Origin: Occultella gossypii | GTDB taxonomy: Bacteria > Actinomycetota > Actinomycetes > Actinomycetales > Beutenbergiaceae | Assembly: GCF_019947135.1 (NCBI RefSeq) | Contig: NZ_JAGSHT010000016.1 | Coordinates: forward strand, 62,001-126,000 | Reading direction: 5' to 3' | Length of the DNA stretch: 64,000 nucleotides | Part shown: one piece after another, positions 42,332 through 51,795 of the stretch | Numbering within the stretch: position 1 is the first letter of the stretch | Layout of the letters: each line of letters opens with the position of its first letter | Notes under the pieces: model-generated | The model's input: only the letters and a program-made list of their open reading frames with translations | The model's database searches: none | What the model was told of the DNA's origin: nothing | Position numbers and translations under genes: made by a program

Positions 42332-43645
42332 GTGACCAGCAGGCACCCCGAGCACGTGATCGTCATCGGAGCTGGCGCCGTCGGGCTGTCGACGGCCTGG
42401 CACCTTCAGAGGCACGGCATCGGTGTGACCGTTCTCGACCGGGCCGGCGTGGCCGCGGACTCCTCGTGGGGCAACGCCGGCTGGCTCGCCCCCGCGCTGA
42501 CCCTCCCGCTCCCGGAGCCGGCCGTCCTCAGGTATGGGATTCGCGCCGTCTTCGACCCGGCTTCCCCGGTGTACGTGCCGCCGTCGGCCGACCCCCGGCT
42601 GCTGCAGTTCCTCGTCACGTTCGCCGCGCACTGCACCAAGCAGCGGTGGGAGTCGTCGATGGCCGTGTTCGCCGAGCTGAACAAGCTCGCCCTGGGCGCC
42701 TACGACGAACTGTCCGACGGCGGTGTGGCCGAGCCGGTCCGCACCGCCGAGCCGTTCCTTGCTGCTTTCGCCAACGAGGCGGACCGCCAGGTCCTCGCCG
42801 AGGAGTTCCGCTACGCCGGCGAGCACGGCGCCCCGGTCGACCACGCGTTCCTGACCGGGGACCAGGCCCGCGCCGTCGAGCCGGTCCTCGGCGAGGGTGT
42901 CCGCGCCGCGATCACCATCGAGGGGCAGCGGTTCATCGACCCGCCCCGGTTCGTGAACTCGCTCGCCGACGCGGTCCGCGCCCGCGGCGGCGCGATCATC
43001 TCCGGGTTCGAGGTCGACGAGATCCTCGACCACGGGCGCACGGGCGTCGAAGTACTCGACCGCAACGGCGCCACCCAGTCGGCCGACGCCGTCGTCCTCG
43101 CCTCCGGTGCCCGGCTGAACGCCCTGGCCCGCCGGTTCGGGGTGCGGACCATCGTCCAGGCCGGCCGTGGGTACAGCTTCACGGTGCGGCCCGACCGGCT
43201 GCCGGAGAACCCGGTGTACCTGCCCACCCAGCGCGTGGCCTGTACGCCCTTGCAGGACCGGTTCCGGGTGGCCGGGATGATGGAGTTCCGCAGGCCGGAC
43301 GCGCCGCGCGATGACCGCCGGATCAGGGCGATCATCGACGCCGCCCGGCCGATGCTCACCGGCATCGACTGGGACGTGCGCGAGGAGGAATGGGTCGGCT
43401 CACGCCCGTGCACCGCCGACGGGCTGCCGCTGGTCGGTGGCACCCGGTCCCCGCGGGTGCACGTCGCCGGCGGGCACGGGATGTGGGGCATCGCCCTCGG
43501 CCCGTTGACCGGGCGGCTGCTCGCCGACCAGATGACGGGCGAACCGACCCCGGCCGTCATGGCGCACTTCGACCCGCTTCGCCGGGGCGGTAGCCGCCGC
43601 GCGCCACAGAGCGGGGCGACGACCACGGCGGGACTGCCGGCCTGA
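42332..43645 (+). CDS. FAD-dependent oxidoreductase, D-amino acid dehydrogenase (DadA)-like
   Basis: This 437-residue DAO-family flavoprotein has the dinucleotide motif VIVIGAGAVGLSTAWHL at the N-terminus, SSWGNAGWLAPALTLPLPEP near residue 38-57 as in DadA, and a C-terminal GMWGIALGPLTGRLLADQ that closes the FAD site. It probably oxidises D-amino acids or related amines at the membrane, passing electrons to quinone. GTG 42332 with AGGAGG at 9-nt spacing is preferred over GTG 42326. It is likely controlled by the adjacent PucR-type regulator. Confidence 0.9.
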   Translation: MTSRHPEHVIVIGAGAVGLSTAWHLQRHGIGVTVLDRAGVAADSSWGNAGWLAPALTLPLPEPAVLRYGIRAVFDPASPVYVPPSADPRLLQFLVTFAAHCTKQRWESSMAVFAELNKLALGAYDELSDGGVAEPVRTAEPFLAAFANEADRQVLAEEFRYAGEHGAPVDHAFLTGDQARAVEPVLGEGVRAAITIEGQRFIDPPRFVNSLADAVRARGGAIISGFEVDEILDHGRTGVEVLDRNGATQSADAVVLASGARLNALARRFGVRTIVQAGRGYSFTVRPDRLPENPVYLPTQRVACTPLQDRFRVAGMMEFRRPDAPRDDRRIRAIIDAARPMLTGIDWDVREEEWVGSRPCTADGLPLVGGTRSPRVHVAGGHGMWGIALGPLTGRLLADQMTGEPTPAVMAHFDPLRRGGSRRAPQSGATTTAGLPA

Positions 43646-43677
43646 GCGCTCGGCTCAGGGCGCGGCGCCGGTGGTGA

Positions 43678-44762
43678 TCACCAGCCGTCGCTGACACCCT
43701 CGTGCGGCTGCGGTGTCTGCGTCACGTCCCGCAGCAGCGCGACCATGTGCTCCATCGCGGTGCGTGCCTCGGGAGTGTTGAGATCGAGCTGGTACTCGTG
43801 CCCGATCGCCTCCTCCGTCGTGGTCGAGTCGAACAGGAGCAGATCGACGTCGCCGCCCGCGTCCTCGAGGGCCCCGCCATGGCCTCGGTGTGCGAGAGCA
43901 GCGGGTCATAGGGTCCAGTGGTCAGGAACGTTGGCGGATAGGTGGCACCGACGTGCCGGGGCAGCGCCGCGAAGTCGAACACCGGTGAGTTCTCGAAGTC
44001 CTTCGTCCCCGAGTACGCCCACAGGACCGTGCGCAGCAGGAAGCCCCAGGTCGGGTTCGAGGTATCCACCAGGCTCGGGTCGAACGCCCCGCTGCACAGG
44101 ATCGTGCCGCGCAGCTGGTCGGCGCCGATCACGGCGGGCAGGCCGGCCTCGGCTGCGTAGGAGGGATCGGAGATCGCCAATGCCGACTGCGCGGCGATGT
44201 GCGCCCCGGCCGAGTCGCCGGCCAGGACGAACTGGTCGGGGTCCACATGGAGTTCCTCGGCGTTGGCGACCAGGTACTCCAGCGCGAGGTTGACCTGCTC
44301 GACCGGACGCGGGTAGGTCGCCTCCGGCGCCTTCGTGTACTCGATGCTCACCACCGTGTAGCCGTGTGAGGCCAGCACCGAGAGGTAGCCGACCAGCGCG
44401 TCCTTCGTGCCCGCGACGAACGCGCCACCATGGACCCAGACCACCGTCGGCAACGGTTCGGTGGTGCCGGACGGGTAGAGCACGTCGAGCCTGCCGTCCG
44501 GGCTGGAAGCGTCGTAGACGACGTCGAGGTGCTGCTCCACGTCCTCCGGCAGGTAGTCCGCGATCAGCTCGGCGCCGTCCAGCCCGTCGCTTCCGGAGTG
44601 CCGGATCAGCATCGCACCCGGCCAAGGGCTCACCTGGAACCAGAGGAACACCGCCAGCACGAGTGCGAGCAGGGCCGCCAGCACCCGCACCGGCCATCGC
44701 CACCAGCGGCGACGAACAGGTCGTTGTTGCTCCTGGCGCTCGCCCGTCTCGGCCATCGCCAC
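43678..44762 (-). pseudogene. Alpha/beta hydrolase (lipase/esterase family), frameshifted near 43875
   Basis: From about 44756 the frame encodes an N-terminal membrane anchor (VRVLAALLALVLAVFLWF) and a hormone-sensitive-lipase-like esterase: oxyanion HGGAF near residue 110 and nucleophile GDSAG near 185. After YDPLLSHTEAMAG the frame turns into Arg/Ser-rich nonsense. Dropping back one base at the G/C run 43871-43878 restores a sensible end (ALEDAGGDVDLLLFD ... EGVSDGW) that stops at 43678. So one base is missing in GCGGGGCCC, by mutation or sequencing error. The Asp of the triad lies just before the break and the His (GHEYQ) just after, so the shifted product would be inactive. Confidence 0.8.
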
Positions 44763-45041
44763 ATCCTGGCAGATGCCGCGTTGGCGGCACCGTCAGGCCC
44801 AGGCCGACGCCGGCCGGAAGTCGCTCGACGTTCGTGGTTGTCACGCCACGCACCCCCGGCATCGAGGTCCACCACCTACTCGACGGTCTCCGGGCACGCG
44901 GCGGGGCTGGTGCTCACCAGCACCCCCGAACTCGGCGTGCGCCGGGTGGTCGGACTCGCGCTACGGTCGCCTGACGGCCCGGGTGCGTGTGATCGGCGCC
45001 AGTGTTAGGTTCGGGGCGAACTTCGAAGGAGAGGTGACGCT
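44763..45041. other. Divergent intergenic region between the esterase and urease
   Basis: This 279-bp gap must contain the promoters of the esterase (minus) and the urease operon (plus). GAAGGAGAGG at its end is the ribosome site of ureA. I see no clear operator, riboswitch or small gene in the rest. Confidence 0.5.
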
Positions 45042-45344
45042 GTGTATCTAACCCCCTCCGACACGGAGAAGCTGCTGCTGAGCGTCGCGGGCATGATCGC
45101 CCGGGACCGCCGGGAGCGTGGCGTCCGTCTGAACTACCCCGAGTCGGTGGCGCTGCTGTCTTGCTGGGTCCTCGAGCGGGCCCGCGAGGGCGCAATGGTG
45201 GCCGACCTCATGAACGACGGCCGGCACGTACTCAGCCGGGACGAGGTCATGGAGGGGGTCGCCGAGATGATCTCCGACGTCCAGGTCGAGGCCACCTTTC
45301 CGGACGGGCGCAAGCTGGTCACGATCACGGAGCCGATCCAATGA
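45042..45344 (+). CDS. ureA: Urease gamma subunit
   Basis: This 100-residue protein matches the urease gamma subunit in full: an N-terminal [40 protein letters not shown] near residue 30-50 and a C-terminal [20 protein letters not shown]. It forms the scaffold of the (alpha-beta-gamma)3 trimer. GTG start with GAGAGG at 7-nt spacing. First gene of ureABCFGD; it overlaps ureB by 4 bp. Confidence 0.95.
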   Translation: MYLTPSDTEKLLLSVAGMIARDRRERGVRLNYPESVALLSCWVLERAREGAMVADLMNDGRHVLSRDEVMEGVAEMISDVQVEATFPDGRKLVTITEPIQ

Positions 45345-45826
45345 TCCCCGGGGAGGTCCGCATCGGGGGCGCGCCGGTCGAGTGCAACGCCGGACGAGCC
45401 CGCCGTTCCATGGTCGTGGTCAATGACGGCGGCCGGCCGATCCAGATCGGCTCGCACCTGCACCTACCCGATGCGAACCCCGCGCTGAGTTTCGACCGGG
45501 AGCTCACGCAGGGCTTCCGCCTGGACATCCCGGCGGGGACGTCGGTGCGGCTGGAACCCGGCGTGAGCCGAACCGTCGACATCGTCGCACTCGGGGGCCG
45601 GGGCCACGTCCCCGGCCTGCAAGTACGTGGCATCGACAGTGATCTGCCCACCCACCGGCGCGAACCCAAGCGGGTGGTGCCGTTCGGCACACCCGGCACG
45701 CACGTCGAGGATCCACACCGGGCGGGGGCGGTGCGCGCCCGGGTCAGCGGCGAACCGGCCGACCGGTCAACGGCACCACCTGGAGCGGTGGAACACGAGC
45801 CGACACCCGAGCAGGAGACACCGTGA
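45341..45826 (+). CDS. ureB: Urease beta subunit, divergent and C-terminally extended
   Basis: This 161-residue protein has the beta-subunit opening [18 protein letters not shown] and the core [16 protein letters not shown]. The normally conserved SHYHFFEVN segment reads SHLHLPDAN here, so two aromatic residues and the Glu are changed. About 55 extra residues (Pro/Arg/Glu-rich) follow the usual end near residue 105. It overlaps ureC by 4 bp (GTGA). It should still pack on the alpha subunit, but the altered segment sits at a subunit contact. Confidence 0.9.
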   Translation: MIPGEVRIGGAPVECNAGRARRSMVVVNDGGRPIQIGSHLHLPDANPALSFDRELTQGFRLDIPAGTSVRLEPGVSRTVDIVALGGRGHVPGLQVRGIDSDLPTHRREPKRVVPFGTPGTHVEDPHRAGAVRARVSGEPADRSTAPPGAVEHEPTPEQETP

Positions 45827-47532
45827 GCCGGGTCGACCGCCGTGAGTACGTCCAGATGTACGGACCGTCCGTGGGGGACCAGGTGCGCCTCGGCGACACC
45901 GACCTCTGGCTGGAGATCGAGCAGGATCTCAGTGGTGGCGGCGACGAGTCGACCTTCGGTGGTGGGAAGACCATCCGCGAGTCGATGGGGCAGGGCACCA
46001 CCACCCGCGACCAGGGCGCCCTCGACCTCGTCATCACGAACGTCGTGGTGCTGGACCACTGGGGCATCGTGCGCGCGGACGTCGGCGTCAGAGACGGTCG
46101 CATCGTCGCCGTCGGCAAGTCCGGCAACCCGGACGTGATGGACGGCGTGCACCCGGACCTGCAGATCGGCCCGAGCACCGACGTGATCGCGGGCGAGGGC
46201 AAGATCCTGACCGCGGGCGCCATCGACACCCACGTGCACTTCCTCAGCGAGATCGAGATGCTCGAGGCGCTCGCAACCGGCACCACCACGGTGATGGGGG
46301 GCGGCACGGGACCGACCGAGGGGTCCAAGGCCACCACCGTCACCCCGGGCGCCTGGTCCCTGGCGATGATGCACCGCGCGCTCGACCACATCCCGCTGAA
46401 CGTCATCCTGTTCGGCAAGGGCAGCACCGTGAGCGCGGAGGCGCTCCGGCAGGAAGCGCTGGCCGGGGCCGGCGGCTACAAGGTCCACGAGGACTGGGGT
46501 GCCACCCCGGCCGCGATCGATGCTGCCCTGCGTGCTGCCGACGAGTTCGGACTGCAGGTGGCGTTGCACGCCGACAGCCTGAACGAGACCGGCTACGTCC
46601 AGCACACGATGGACGCCATCGCGGGGCGCGGGATCCACGTGTTCCACTCCGAGGGCGCAGGCGGCGGGCACGCTCCCGACATCATCGTGGTGGCGAGTGA
46701 GCCGAACGTGCTGCCGGCCTCGACGAATCCGACGTTGCCGCACACCGTCAACACGGTCGCGGAGCACCTGGACATGCTGATGGTGGTCCACCACCTGAAC
46801 CCCCGAGTGCCTGAGGACCTGGCATTCGCCGAGTCGCGGATCCGCGGGACCACGATGGCGGCCGAGGACATCCTGCAGGACATGGGTGCCATCTCGATCA
46901 CGTCCTCGGATGCCCAGGCCATGGGCCGCATCGGCGAACTGGTGTGCCGTACCTGGCAGGTGGCGCACGTGATGAAGGCGCAGCGGGGTCCGTTGAGCTC
47001 GTCCCTACCGGCCGACAACGAGCGCGCCCGCCGGTACGTCGCGAAGTACACGATCTGCCCGGCCGTGGCGCACGGCATCGATCACGAGGTCGGGTCGATC
47101 GAGGCCGGCAAGCTGGCCGACCTGGTGTTGTGGGACCCGGCCTTCTTCGGCATCCGGCCGTCGGCGGTGATCAAGGGCGGTGCCATCGTCTCCGCCCCGC
47201 TCGGTGACCCCAACGGGGCGGTCCCGATGCCGCAACCGGTGTTCCTGCGACCCACCCTGCCCGGTGCGCCCGGTTCGGCGCCGCACCTGGCCACCAGCTT
47301 CGTGTCACCGGCGGCGATCGAGGACGGCCTCGCCGACCGCCTGGGCCTGCGCCGTCGCCTGACGGCGGTGCGCCCCACCCGCGACGTGACGAAGGCGGAC
47401 ATGCCCAACAACCAGGCACTGCCGGCGCTGGAGGTGGACCCGGAGACGTTCGCGATCACGATCGACGGTGACCTGGTCCGGCCGAACCCGGTGGACGTGG
47501 TGCCGCTCGCGCAGCGCTACCTGATGTTCTGA
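45823..47532 (+). CDS. ureC: Urease alpha (catalytic) subunit with altered active-site flap
   Basis: This 569-residue protein is full length. Nickel ligands are in place: H137 and H139 (THVHF), the carbamylation Lys K220 (GYKVHEDWG), H222, H249, H275 and D363 (SSDAQAMGR); numbering is 3 above Klebsiella urease. The catalytic His follows in VHHL. The mobile-flap Cys (C319 in Klebsiella) is Val322 here, SSDSQ is SSDAQ, and the usual PQQ after the HxH site is replaced (FLSEIEM). It hydrolyses urea in ordinary ureases; the changes mark a divergent clade whose rate or substrate may differ. GTG start overlapping ureB. Confidence 0.92.
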   Translation: MSRVDRREYVQMYGPSVGDQVRLGDTDLWLEIEQDLSGGGDESTFGGGKTIRESMGQGTTTRDQGALDLVITNVVVLDHWGIVRADVGVRDGRIVAVGKSGNPDVMDGVHPDLQIGPSTDVIAGEGKILTAGAIDTHVHFLSEIEMLEALATGTTTVMGGGTGPTEGSKATTVTPGAWSLAMMHRALDHIPLNVILFGKGSTVSAEALRQEALAGAGGYKVHEDWGATPAAIDAALRAADEFGLQVALHADSLNETGYVQHTMDAIAGRGIHVFHSEGAGGGHAPDIIVVASEPNVLPASTNPTLPHTVNTVAEHLDMLMVVHHLNPRVPEDLAFAESRIRGTTMAAEDILQDMGAISITSSDAQAMGRIGELVCRTWQVAHVMKAQRGPLSSSLPADNERARRYVAKYTICPAVAHGIDHEVGSIEAGKLADLVLWDPAFFGIRPSAVIKGGAIVSAPLGDPNGAVPMPQPVFLRPTLPGAPGSAPHLATSFVSPAAIEDGLADRLGLRRRLTAVRPTRDVTKADMPNNQALPALEVDPETFAITIDGDLVRPNPVDVVPLAQRYLMF

Positions 47533-47539
47533 GCGCGCG

Positions 47540-48208
47540 ATGACCGCTGAGCTGGGAGTCCTGCTGCTCGCCGACGCACGGTTGCCGACCGGCGGGCACG
47601 CGCATTCCGGTGGCCTGGAACCGGCCCTGGCCGCGGGACTGACCGCCGCCCAGGTGCCCGACTACATCACCACCCGGCTGCGCACGGTGGGCCTGGTCGA
47701 GGCCGCCGCCGCGGTCCTGGCGCTGCGGTCGGCTCGGACCGACCCGGACCGCCTCGGTGCCGTGCAGGAGGCGCTCACGGCGCGGACCCCGAGCGCCCCG
47801 CAGCGCCACGCGTCCGGCCTGTTGGGCCGGGGTCTGGTCCGGCTGGCGGAGCGCCTCTGGCCGGAGAACCCGGCGGTACGGGCGCTCGGCGGCCTGGGTC
47901 TGGCCCCACTGCGCCCGGTTGTGCTCGGTGTGGTGGCGGCCGCCGTCGGGATGGACGAAGTGCAGGTGGCCCGCGCCAGCCTGTACGACGACGCGCAGAC
48001 GGTGGCGGCCGCGGCCCTCAAGCTGCTGCCGGTGGACCCCACCGAGGCGACCCGGTGGCTGTTGCGGGCCGAGCCCACCATGACCGACATCATCACCAGG
48101 GCGATCAGGGTCACCTGCCCGGACGATCTCCCCGCCGTCACCGCGCCACTGATCGAACAGTGGTCACTCGAGCACCATGGACGAACCAGGAGGATTTTCG
48201 TTGCCTGA
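47540..48208 (+). CDS. ureF: Urease accessory protein UreF
   Basis: This 222-residue helical protein has the UreF opening [23 protein letters not shown] and [18 protein letters not shown] in the second half. UreF bridges UreD and UreG on the apo-urease and gates nickel delivery. It lies 7 bp after ureC; its end overlaps the ureG start by 8 bp. Confidence 0.9.
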   Translation: MTAELGVLLLADARLPTGGHAHSGGLEPALAAGLTAAQVPDYITTRLRTVGLVEAAAAVLALRSARTDPDRLGAVQEALTARTPSAPQRHASGLLGRGLVRLAERLWPENPAVRALGGLGLAPLRPVVLGVVAAAVGMDEVQVARASLYDDAQTVAAAALKLLPVDPTEATRWLLRAEPTMTDIITRAIRVTCPDDLPAVTAPLIEQWSLEHHGRTRRIFVA

Positions 48209-48971
48209 GCACACCCACACCCATGAGTCCCCGGAGCACACCCCGCACGGCCGGGCCCGGGACACCCGGCCCCTGCGGCTCGGCGTGGCCGGCCCGGTCG
48301 GCACCGGCAAGAGCACGCTGATCGCCACGCTGTGCCGGCAGTTGTCCGGCCGGCTGCAGATCGCCGTGGTCACCAACGACATCTACACCGACGAGGACGC
48401 CCGCCTGCTCCGCGCGGCCGGGGTGCTGCCCGTCGAGCGGATCCGGGCGGTGGAGACCGGGGCCTGCCCACACACGGCCATCCGGGACGACGTGACGCCG
48501 AACCTGATCGCCGTCGAGGACCTGGAACGGGAGTTCGCACCGCTGGACCTGGTCATCGTGGAGAGTGGCGGGGACAACCTGACCGCCACGTTCAGCCCCG
48601 CGCTCGTGGATGCCCAGATCTTCTGCCTGGACGTCGCCGGCGGCGGGGACGTGGCTCGAAAGGGCGGCCCGGGCATCGAGCGGGCTGATCTGCTGATCAT
48701 CAACAAGACCGATCTCGCCCCGTACGTCGAGGTCGATGTGGAGCAGATGGTCAGCGATGCCGGCGCCGTGCGGGACGGCCTGCCCGTGCTGGCACTCAGC
48801 CACCACGATCCCGCCTCGGTGGACCGGCTCTGCGCGTGGGTGGAGGCGGTGGTGGCCGAGTACCGGCAGGGCGGCCACGTCGCCCGTGATCCCGGCCCGA
48901 TGGCCCCGCACTTCCACGCCGAGGACGAGCACACACACGCCCATGACGAACATGAGCACGTGCACGGGTGA
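48201..48971 (+). CDS. ureG: Urease accessory GTPase UreG with His-rich ends
   Basis: This 256-residue SIMIBI GTPase has the P-loop GPVGTGKST, the metal-site motif CPH in [20 protein letters not shown] (Walker B region) and NKTD for guanine. The TTG at 48201 has a perfect AGGAGG at 7-nt spacing and is chosen over ATG 48177. Both ends are His-rich ([16 protein letters not shown] and [20 protein letters not shown]); since the operon has no ureE, these tails may take over nickel storage and transfer. Confidence 0.93.
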   Translation: MPEHTHTHESPEHTPHGRARDTRPLRLGVAGPVGTGKSTLIATLCRQLSGRLQIAVVTNDIYTDEDARLLRAAGVLPVERIRAVETGACPHTAIRDDVTPNLIAVEDLEREFAPLDLVIVESGGDNLTATFSPALVDAQIFCLDVAGGGDVARKGGPGIERADLLIINKTDLAPYVEVDVEQMVSDAGAVRDGLPVLALSHHDPASVDRLCAWVEAVVAEYRQGGHVARDPGPMAPHFHAEDEHTHAHDEHEHVHG

Positions 48972-49702
48972 GCCGACCGGCACCGGCGCGGATCGCCGTC
49001 GACGTCGCTGACGGGAGGGCACGCATCGGCCGGCTCGATGCCAGCCAGTTCCTCCGGCCCCGGCTGCTCGGCGTGCGGGGCCGCCGGGCGGAGGTCGCGC
49101 TGATCGGAGCGTGCGCGATGCTGCTGGCCGGCGACGACCTGCGGATCGACATCGACGTCGGCCCCGGCGCCCACCTGGTGCTGGTCGAGCCCTCCGGGAC
49201 CGTGGCCTACAACGCCCGCGGTGGCGACGCGCACTGGAGCGCCCAGGTCCGGTTGGCCGACGGCGCCCGCCTCACCTGGGCAGCGGCGCCGTTCGTGCTG
49301 GCGCAGGGCGCGCACGTGCACCGGCACACCGACCTCGACCTGGCCCTGGGTGCGCGGGCACTGCTGCGGGAGGTGCTGGTGTTCGGACGCAGCGGCGAGG
49401 TCGGCGGAGCGCTGCGCGCGGCCCTGCGCGCGAGTTACGACGGCACCCCGCTCCTCGTCGAGGACCTGGACCTGCACGGCGGTGACCACGGGCTGCGCAC
49501 GGCCCCCGGTGTGCTCGGCGAAGCGCGCGTGCTCGCCACCCTGGCAGTGCTGGGGCTGACGCCCGATGAGGTCACGGATCGGCATACGACCACGCTCGCC
49601 GGCCCCGGCGCACTGGTGCGGGCGATCGCGAGCGAGGCTCACCTGGCCGAGGATGCTCTCGCCGCCACCTGGCAGCGCTGGCGCACCGCCGTGGAACTCT
49701 GA
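48968..49702 (+). CDS. ureD: Urease accessory protein UreD
   Basis: This 244-residue protein matches the UreD/UreH family: [31 protein letters not shown]-type sequence (from about residue 53) and [25 protein letters not shown] after it. UreD binds apo-urease and channels nickel from UreG through UreF. GTG start overlapping ureG by 4 bp; last gene of the operon. It is shorter than many UreD proteins. Confidence 0.9.
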   Translation: MSRPAPARIAVDVADGRARIGRLDASQFLRPRLLGVRGRRAEVALIGACAMLLAGDDLRIDIDVGPGAHLVLVEPSGTVAYNARGGDAHWSAQVRLADGARLTWAAAPFVLAQGAHVHRHTDLDLALGARALLREVLVFGRSGEVGGALRAALRASYDGTPLLVEDLDLHGGDHGLRTAPGVLGEARVLATLAVLGLTPDEVTDRHTTTLAGPGALVRAIASEAHLAEDALAATWQRWRTAVEL

Positions 49703-49721
49703 CTCACCAGGACTTCCGCCA

Positions 49722-49740
49722 ACCTCGCAGGCTGCGAGGT
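49722..49740. terminator. Hairpin between convergent ureD and the SorC-type gene
   Basis: ACCTCGCA and TGCGAGGT form an 8-bp perfect stem with a GGC loop, 20 bp after ureD and 56 bp from the end of the opposite gene. It can serve as a terminator for both directions; no T-run is present. Confidence 0.6.
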
Positions 49741-49795
49741 CCGCACGCGCCCGCGACACGAGGCCGTCGAGCGGCGGCCCGCACCGGTCCAGGCC

Positions 49796-50800
49796 TCAGT
49801 CCACCAGGCGGCGGGCGGTGAAGCTGTCCGTGATGAGCACGTCGATCCATCCGCCGCGCGCCGCTGCCCGGATGGCCTCGAACTTGCGCGGCCCCCCGGC
49901 CACCCCGATCTTGCGGGGTATGGCCCGCAATGCGTCGGCGCTGATACCGAGGATCCGATCGTGCAGGTCGGTCTCCACGAGGGCGCCGTCCGCGTCGAAG
50001 AAGCGCAGGCAGACATCCCCGACGGCACCGGCGGTCCGCAGCGCGTCCAGGTCCGCGGTGGGCAGTGCGTTCCCGGAGGACACCAGCAGCGGCGAGGGCT
50101 GCACGGACCCGATGCCCACCAGGACGACGCTCAGCGAGGACCAGGCGGCGGCGACGTCGGAGATGTAGGGGTCGGCGAGCAGCGCGTCCCGCACCGCCGA
50201 GGAGGAGACCACGCCGGGTGCCGGGAAGTACAGGCCGGTCCCGCCGGTGACCTGGGCGAGCCTGTCGGTGAGCCGGGTGGCCTGCACCTGCACCCGTGGG
50301 TTCCCCACCCCGCCGAGCACCTGCACCACCACGTCGGCGGTGCGGGTGGCCCGCGGCGACATCGCCTCGACCACGGCCAGCAGGGACGCGGACCAGGACG
50401 AGATGCCCACCCGCTCGGCCCCGATCAGGGTGGTCTCCAGGTAGGCCGCGCCGGCGCCGCCGATGGCCGCGAGCACCGCGGAGTCGTCGTCGGTGGACGG
50501 CCCGGCCACCACCACGTCGCTCAGGCCGTACTGGTCGCGGACGGCCTCCTCCAGCTCGGAGAACACCCCGGGTGGGGGCACCACGACGGTGCGCACGATG
50601 CCGATCGAGACGGCCTCCTTCAGGAACCGGGACACCCTCGACTGGGAGATGTGCAGCCGGTCGGCGATCTCCGGCTGGCGCAGCCCCTGCTCGTGGTACA
50701 TCCGCGCGATCTTGACGAGCAGGGACATCCGATCGCTCGAGACGCGGCCCGCGCCGCCGGGTCCGGAAGACATGGCGTGAACACTACTGCCCGTGGTCAT
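49796..50800 (-). CDS. SorC/DeoR-type sugar-responsive transcriptional regulator
   Basis: This 334-residue protein has an N-terminal helix-turn-helix (KIARMYHEQGLRQPEIADRLHISQSRVSRFLKEA, residues about 30-63) and a long sugar-phosphate-binding domain (GVGNPRVQVQATRLTDRLA ... GDVCLRFFDADG ... VAGGPRKFEAIRAA). Members sense a phosphorylated sugar and repress or activate its operon. It starts 6 bp after the stop of the isomerase gene and is last in the sugar regulon; the sugar is probably the kinase product, which is an inference. Confidence 0.92.
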   Translation of the reverse strand: MTTGSSVHAMSSGPGGAGRVSSDRMSLLVKIARMYHEQGLRQPEIADRLHISQSRVSRFLKEAVSIGIVRTVVVPPPGVFSELEEAVRDQYGLSDVVVAGPSTDDDSAVLAAIGGAGAAYLETTLIGAERVGISSWSASLLAVVEAMSPRATRTADVVVQVLGGVGNPRVQVQATRLTDRLAQVTGGTGLYFPAPGVVSSSAVRDALLADPYISDVAAAWSSLSVVLVGIGSVQPSPLLVSSGNALPTADLDALRTAGAVGDVCLRFFDADGALVETDLHDRILGISADALRAIPRKIGVAGGPRKFEAIRAAARGGWIDVLITDSFTARRLVD

Positions 50801-50806
50801 CGGCGC

Positions 50807-51787
50807 TCAGTAGGACGTGAACAGGGCCTGCTGAACGAGCCGCAGCGCGGTGATCGAGTCGTGCCGCGACTGTGCCTCGACCACACCGGCCACGTCGAGC
50901 TTGTCCAGGCCCCGTTCCACCGCCTTGAGGAAGTCGATGGCCAGGTCAGCGGCGGCCACGGAGTCCTCCCGGAACGGGAACTGGTCGAGCTGCCACACGC
51001 CCGCCCAGTTGTTGCGGCGCAGCGTGTAGAAGAACTCGAACAGCTCGATCGGATGCACCGTGCCGGCGATCATGTCGTCGTCCCAGCCCCGCAGGTTGTC
51101 GTTGACGTCCATCCCGAACAGGCGCCCGTAGTCGATCGCGAGCTGCGCCGAGTCCGCCGGGGACTCGCCGCCGAACAGGGCGTGCCCGAAGTCCAGCAGG
51201 ATGCCCACGTTCGGCAGTCCGATCCGCTCGATGCCGAGCAGAGTGCGCGAGACCGAGTCGAAGCTCATGTGCACGCGCGGCTCCCGCGGCTTGTACTCGA
51301 TCACGAACTTCAGGTCCGGGTTCTCGCTCGCGAGCGCGCCGACGCCGTCGAGCGAGGCCTTCCAGAGCGCGCCGTGGTCCACCTGGAACGGGTAGTCCCA
51401 GCCGTCCTGGCCCGGCCAGAGCTTGACGTAGTCGGCGCCGAAGTGGCGCACCACGTCCGCGGCCTCGGTGACGAGTTCGTGGGTCAGCCGACGCACGCCC
51501 GGGTCCGGGTTCGTGAACGACCCCTTCGCGAACGCCCGGGTGTAGATCTCCGGCGTGATGCCGATGACGTCCAGCCCGGCCGTCGTCAGTGCGGTGCCCA
51601 CCTGCTCGTTGCTGAAGTCGCCGCCGAAGAACGGGTAGTTCAGGTCCACGACGGACAGGTCCCGCACCTGCCCGGCGAGGTCGATCGCGTCCAGGATGGT
51701 GCGTGGTTCGCCGTAGCCGTCGGTGGCGTAACGGTCCACGTAGGTGGCGAAGTGCCAGATGCCCGCGCCGTAGCGTTGGTTGCTCAT
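50807..51787 (-). CDS. Sugar isomerase/epimerase (TIM barrel), candidate D-apiose isomerase
   Basis: This 326-residue xylose-isomerase-like TIM barrel starts at ATG 51787 with GAGGAG at 4-nt spacing. Metal-binding acidic residues are likely in [11 protein letters not shown] (Glu), [15 protein letters not shown] (Asp, His), DVNDN and the C-terminal WQLDQFPF. With the FGGY kinase and split transketolase it forms the set isomerase-kinase-transketolase described for D-apiose (ApiI, AplK, AptA/AptB). A rhamnose- or erythrose-type isomerase is possible as well. Confidence 0.85.
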   Translation of the reverse strand: MSNQRYGAGIWHFATYVDRYATDGYGEPRTILDAIDLAGQVRDLSVVDLNYPFFGGDFSNEQVGTALTTAGLDVIGITPEIYTRAFAKGSFTNPDPGVRRLTHELVTEAADVVRHFGADYVKLWPGQDGWDYPFQVDHGALWKASLDGVGALASENPDLKFVIEYKPREPRVHMSFDSVSRTLLGIERIGLPNVGILLDFGHALFGGESPADSAQLAIDYGRLFGMDVNDNLRGWDDDMIAGTVHPIELFEFFYTLRRNNWAGVWQLDQFPFREDSVAAADLAIDFLKAVERGLDKLDVAGVVEAQSRHDSITALRLVQQALFTSY

Positions 51788-51795
51788 GGGTCTCC

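Noticed and set aside
43655-43909. An 84-codon minus-strand frame at the end of the esterase
   Set aside because: It is neither of the two frames that carry the esterase sequence; the frameshift explanation accounts for the region.
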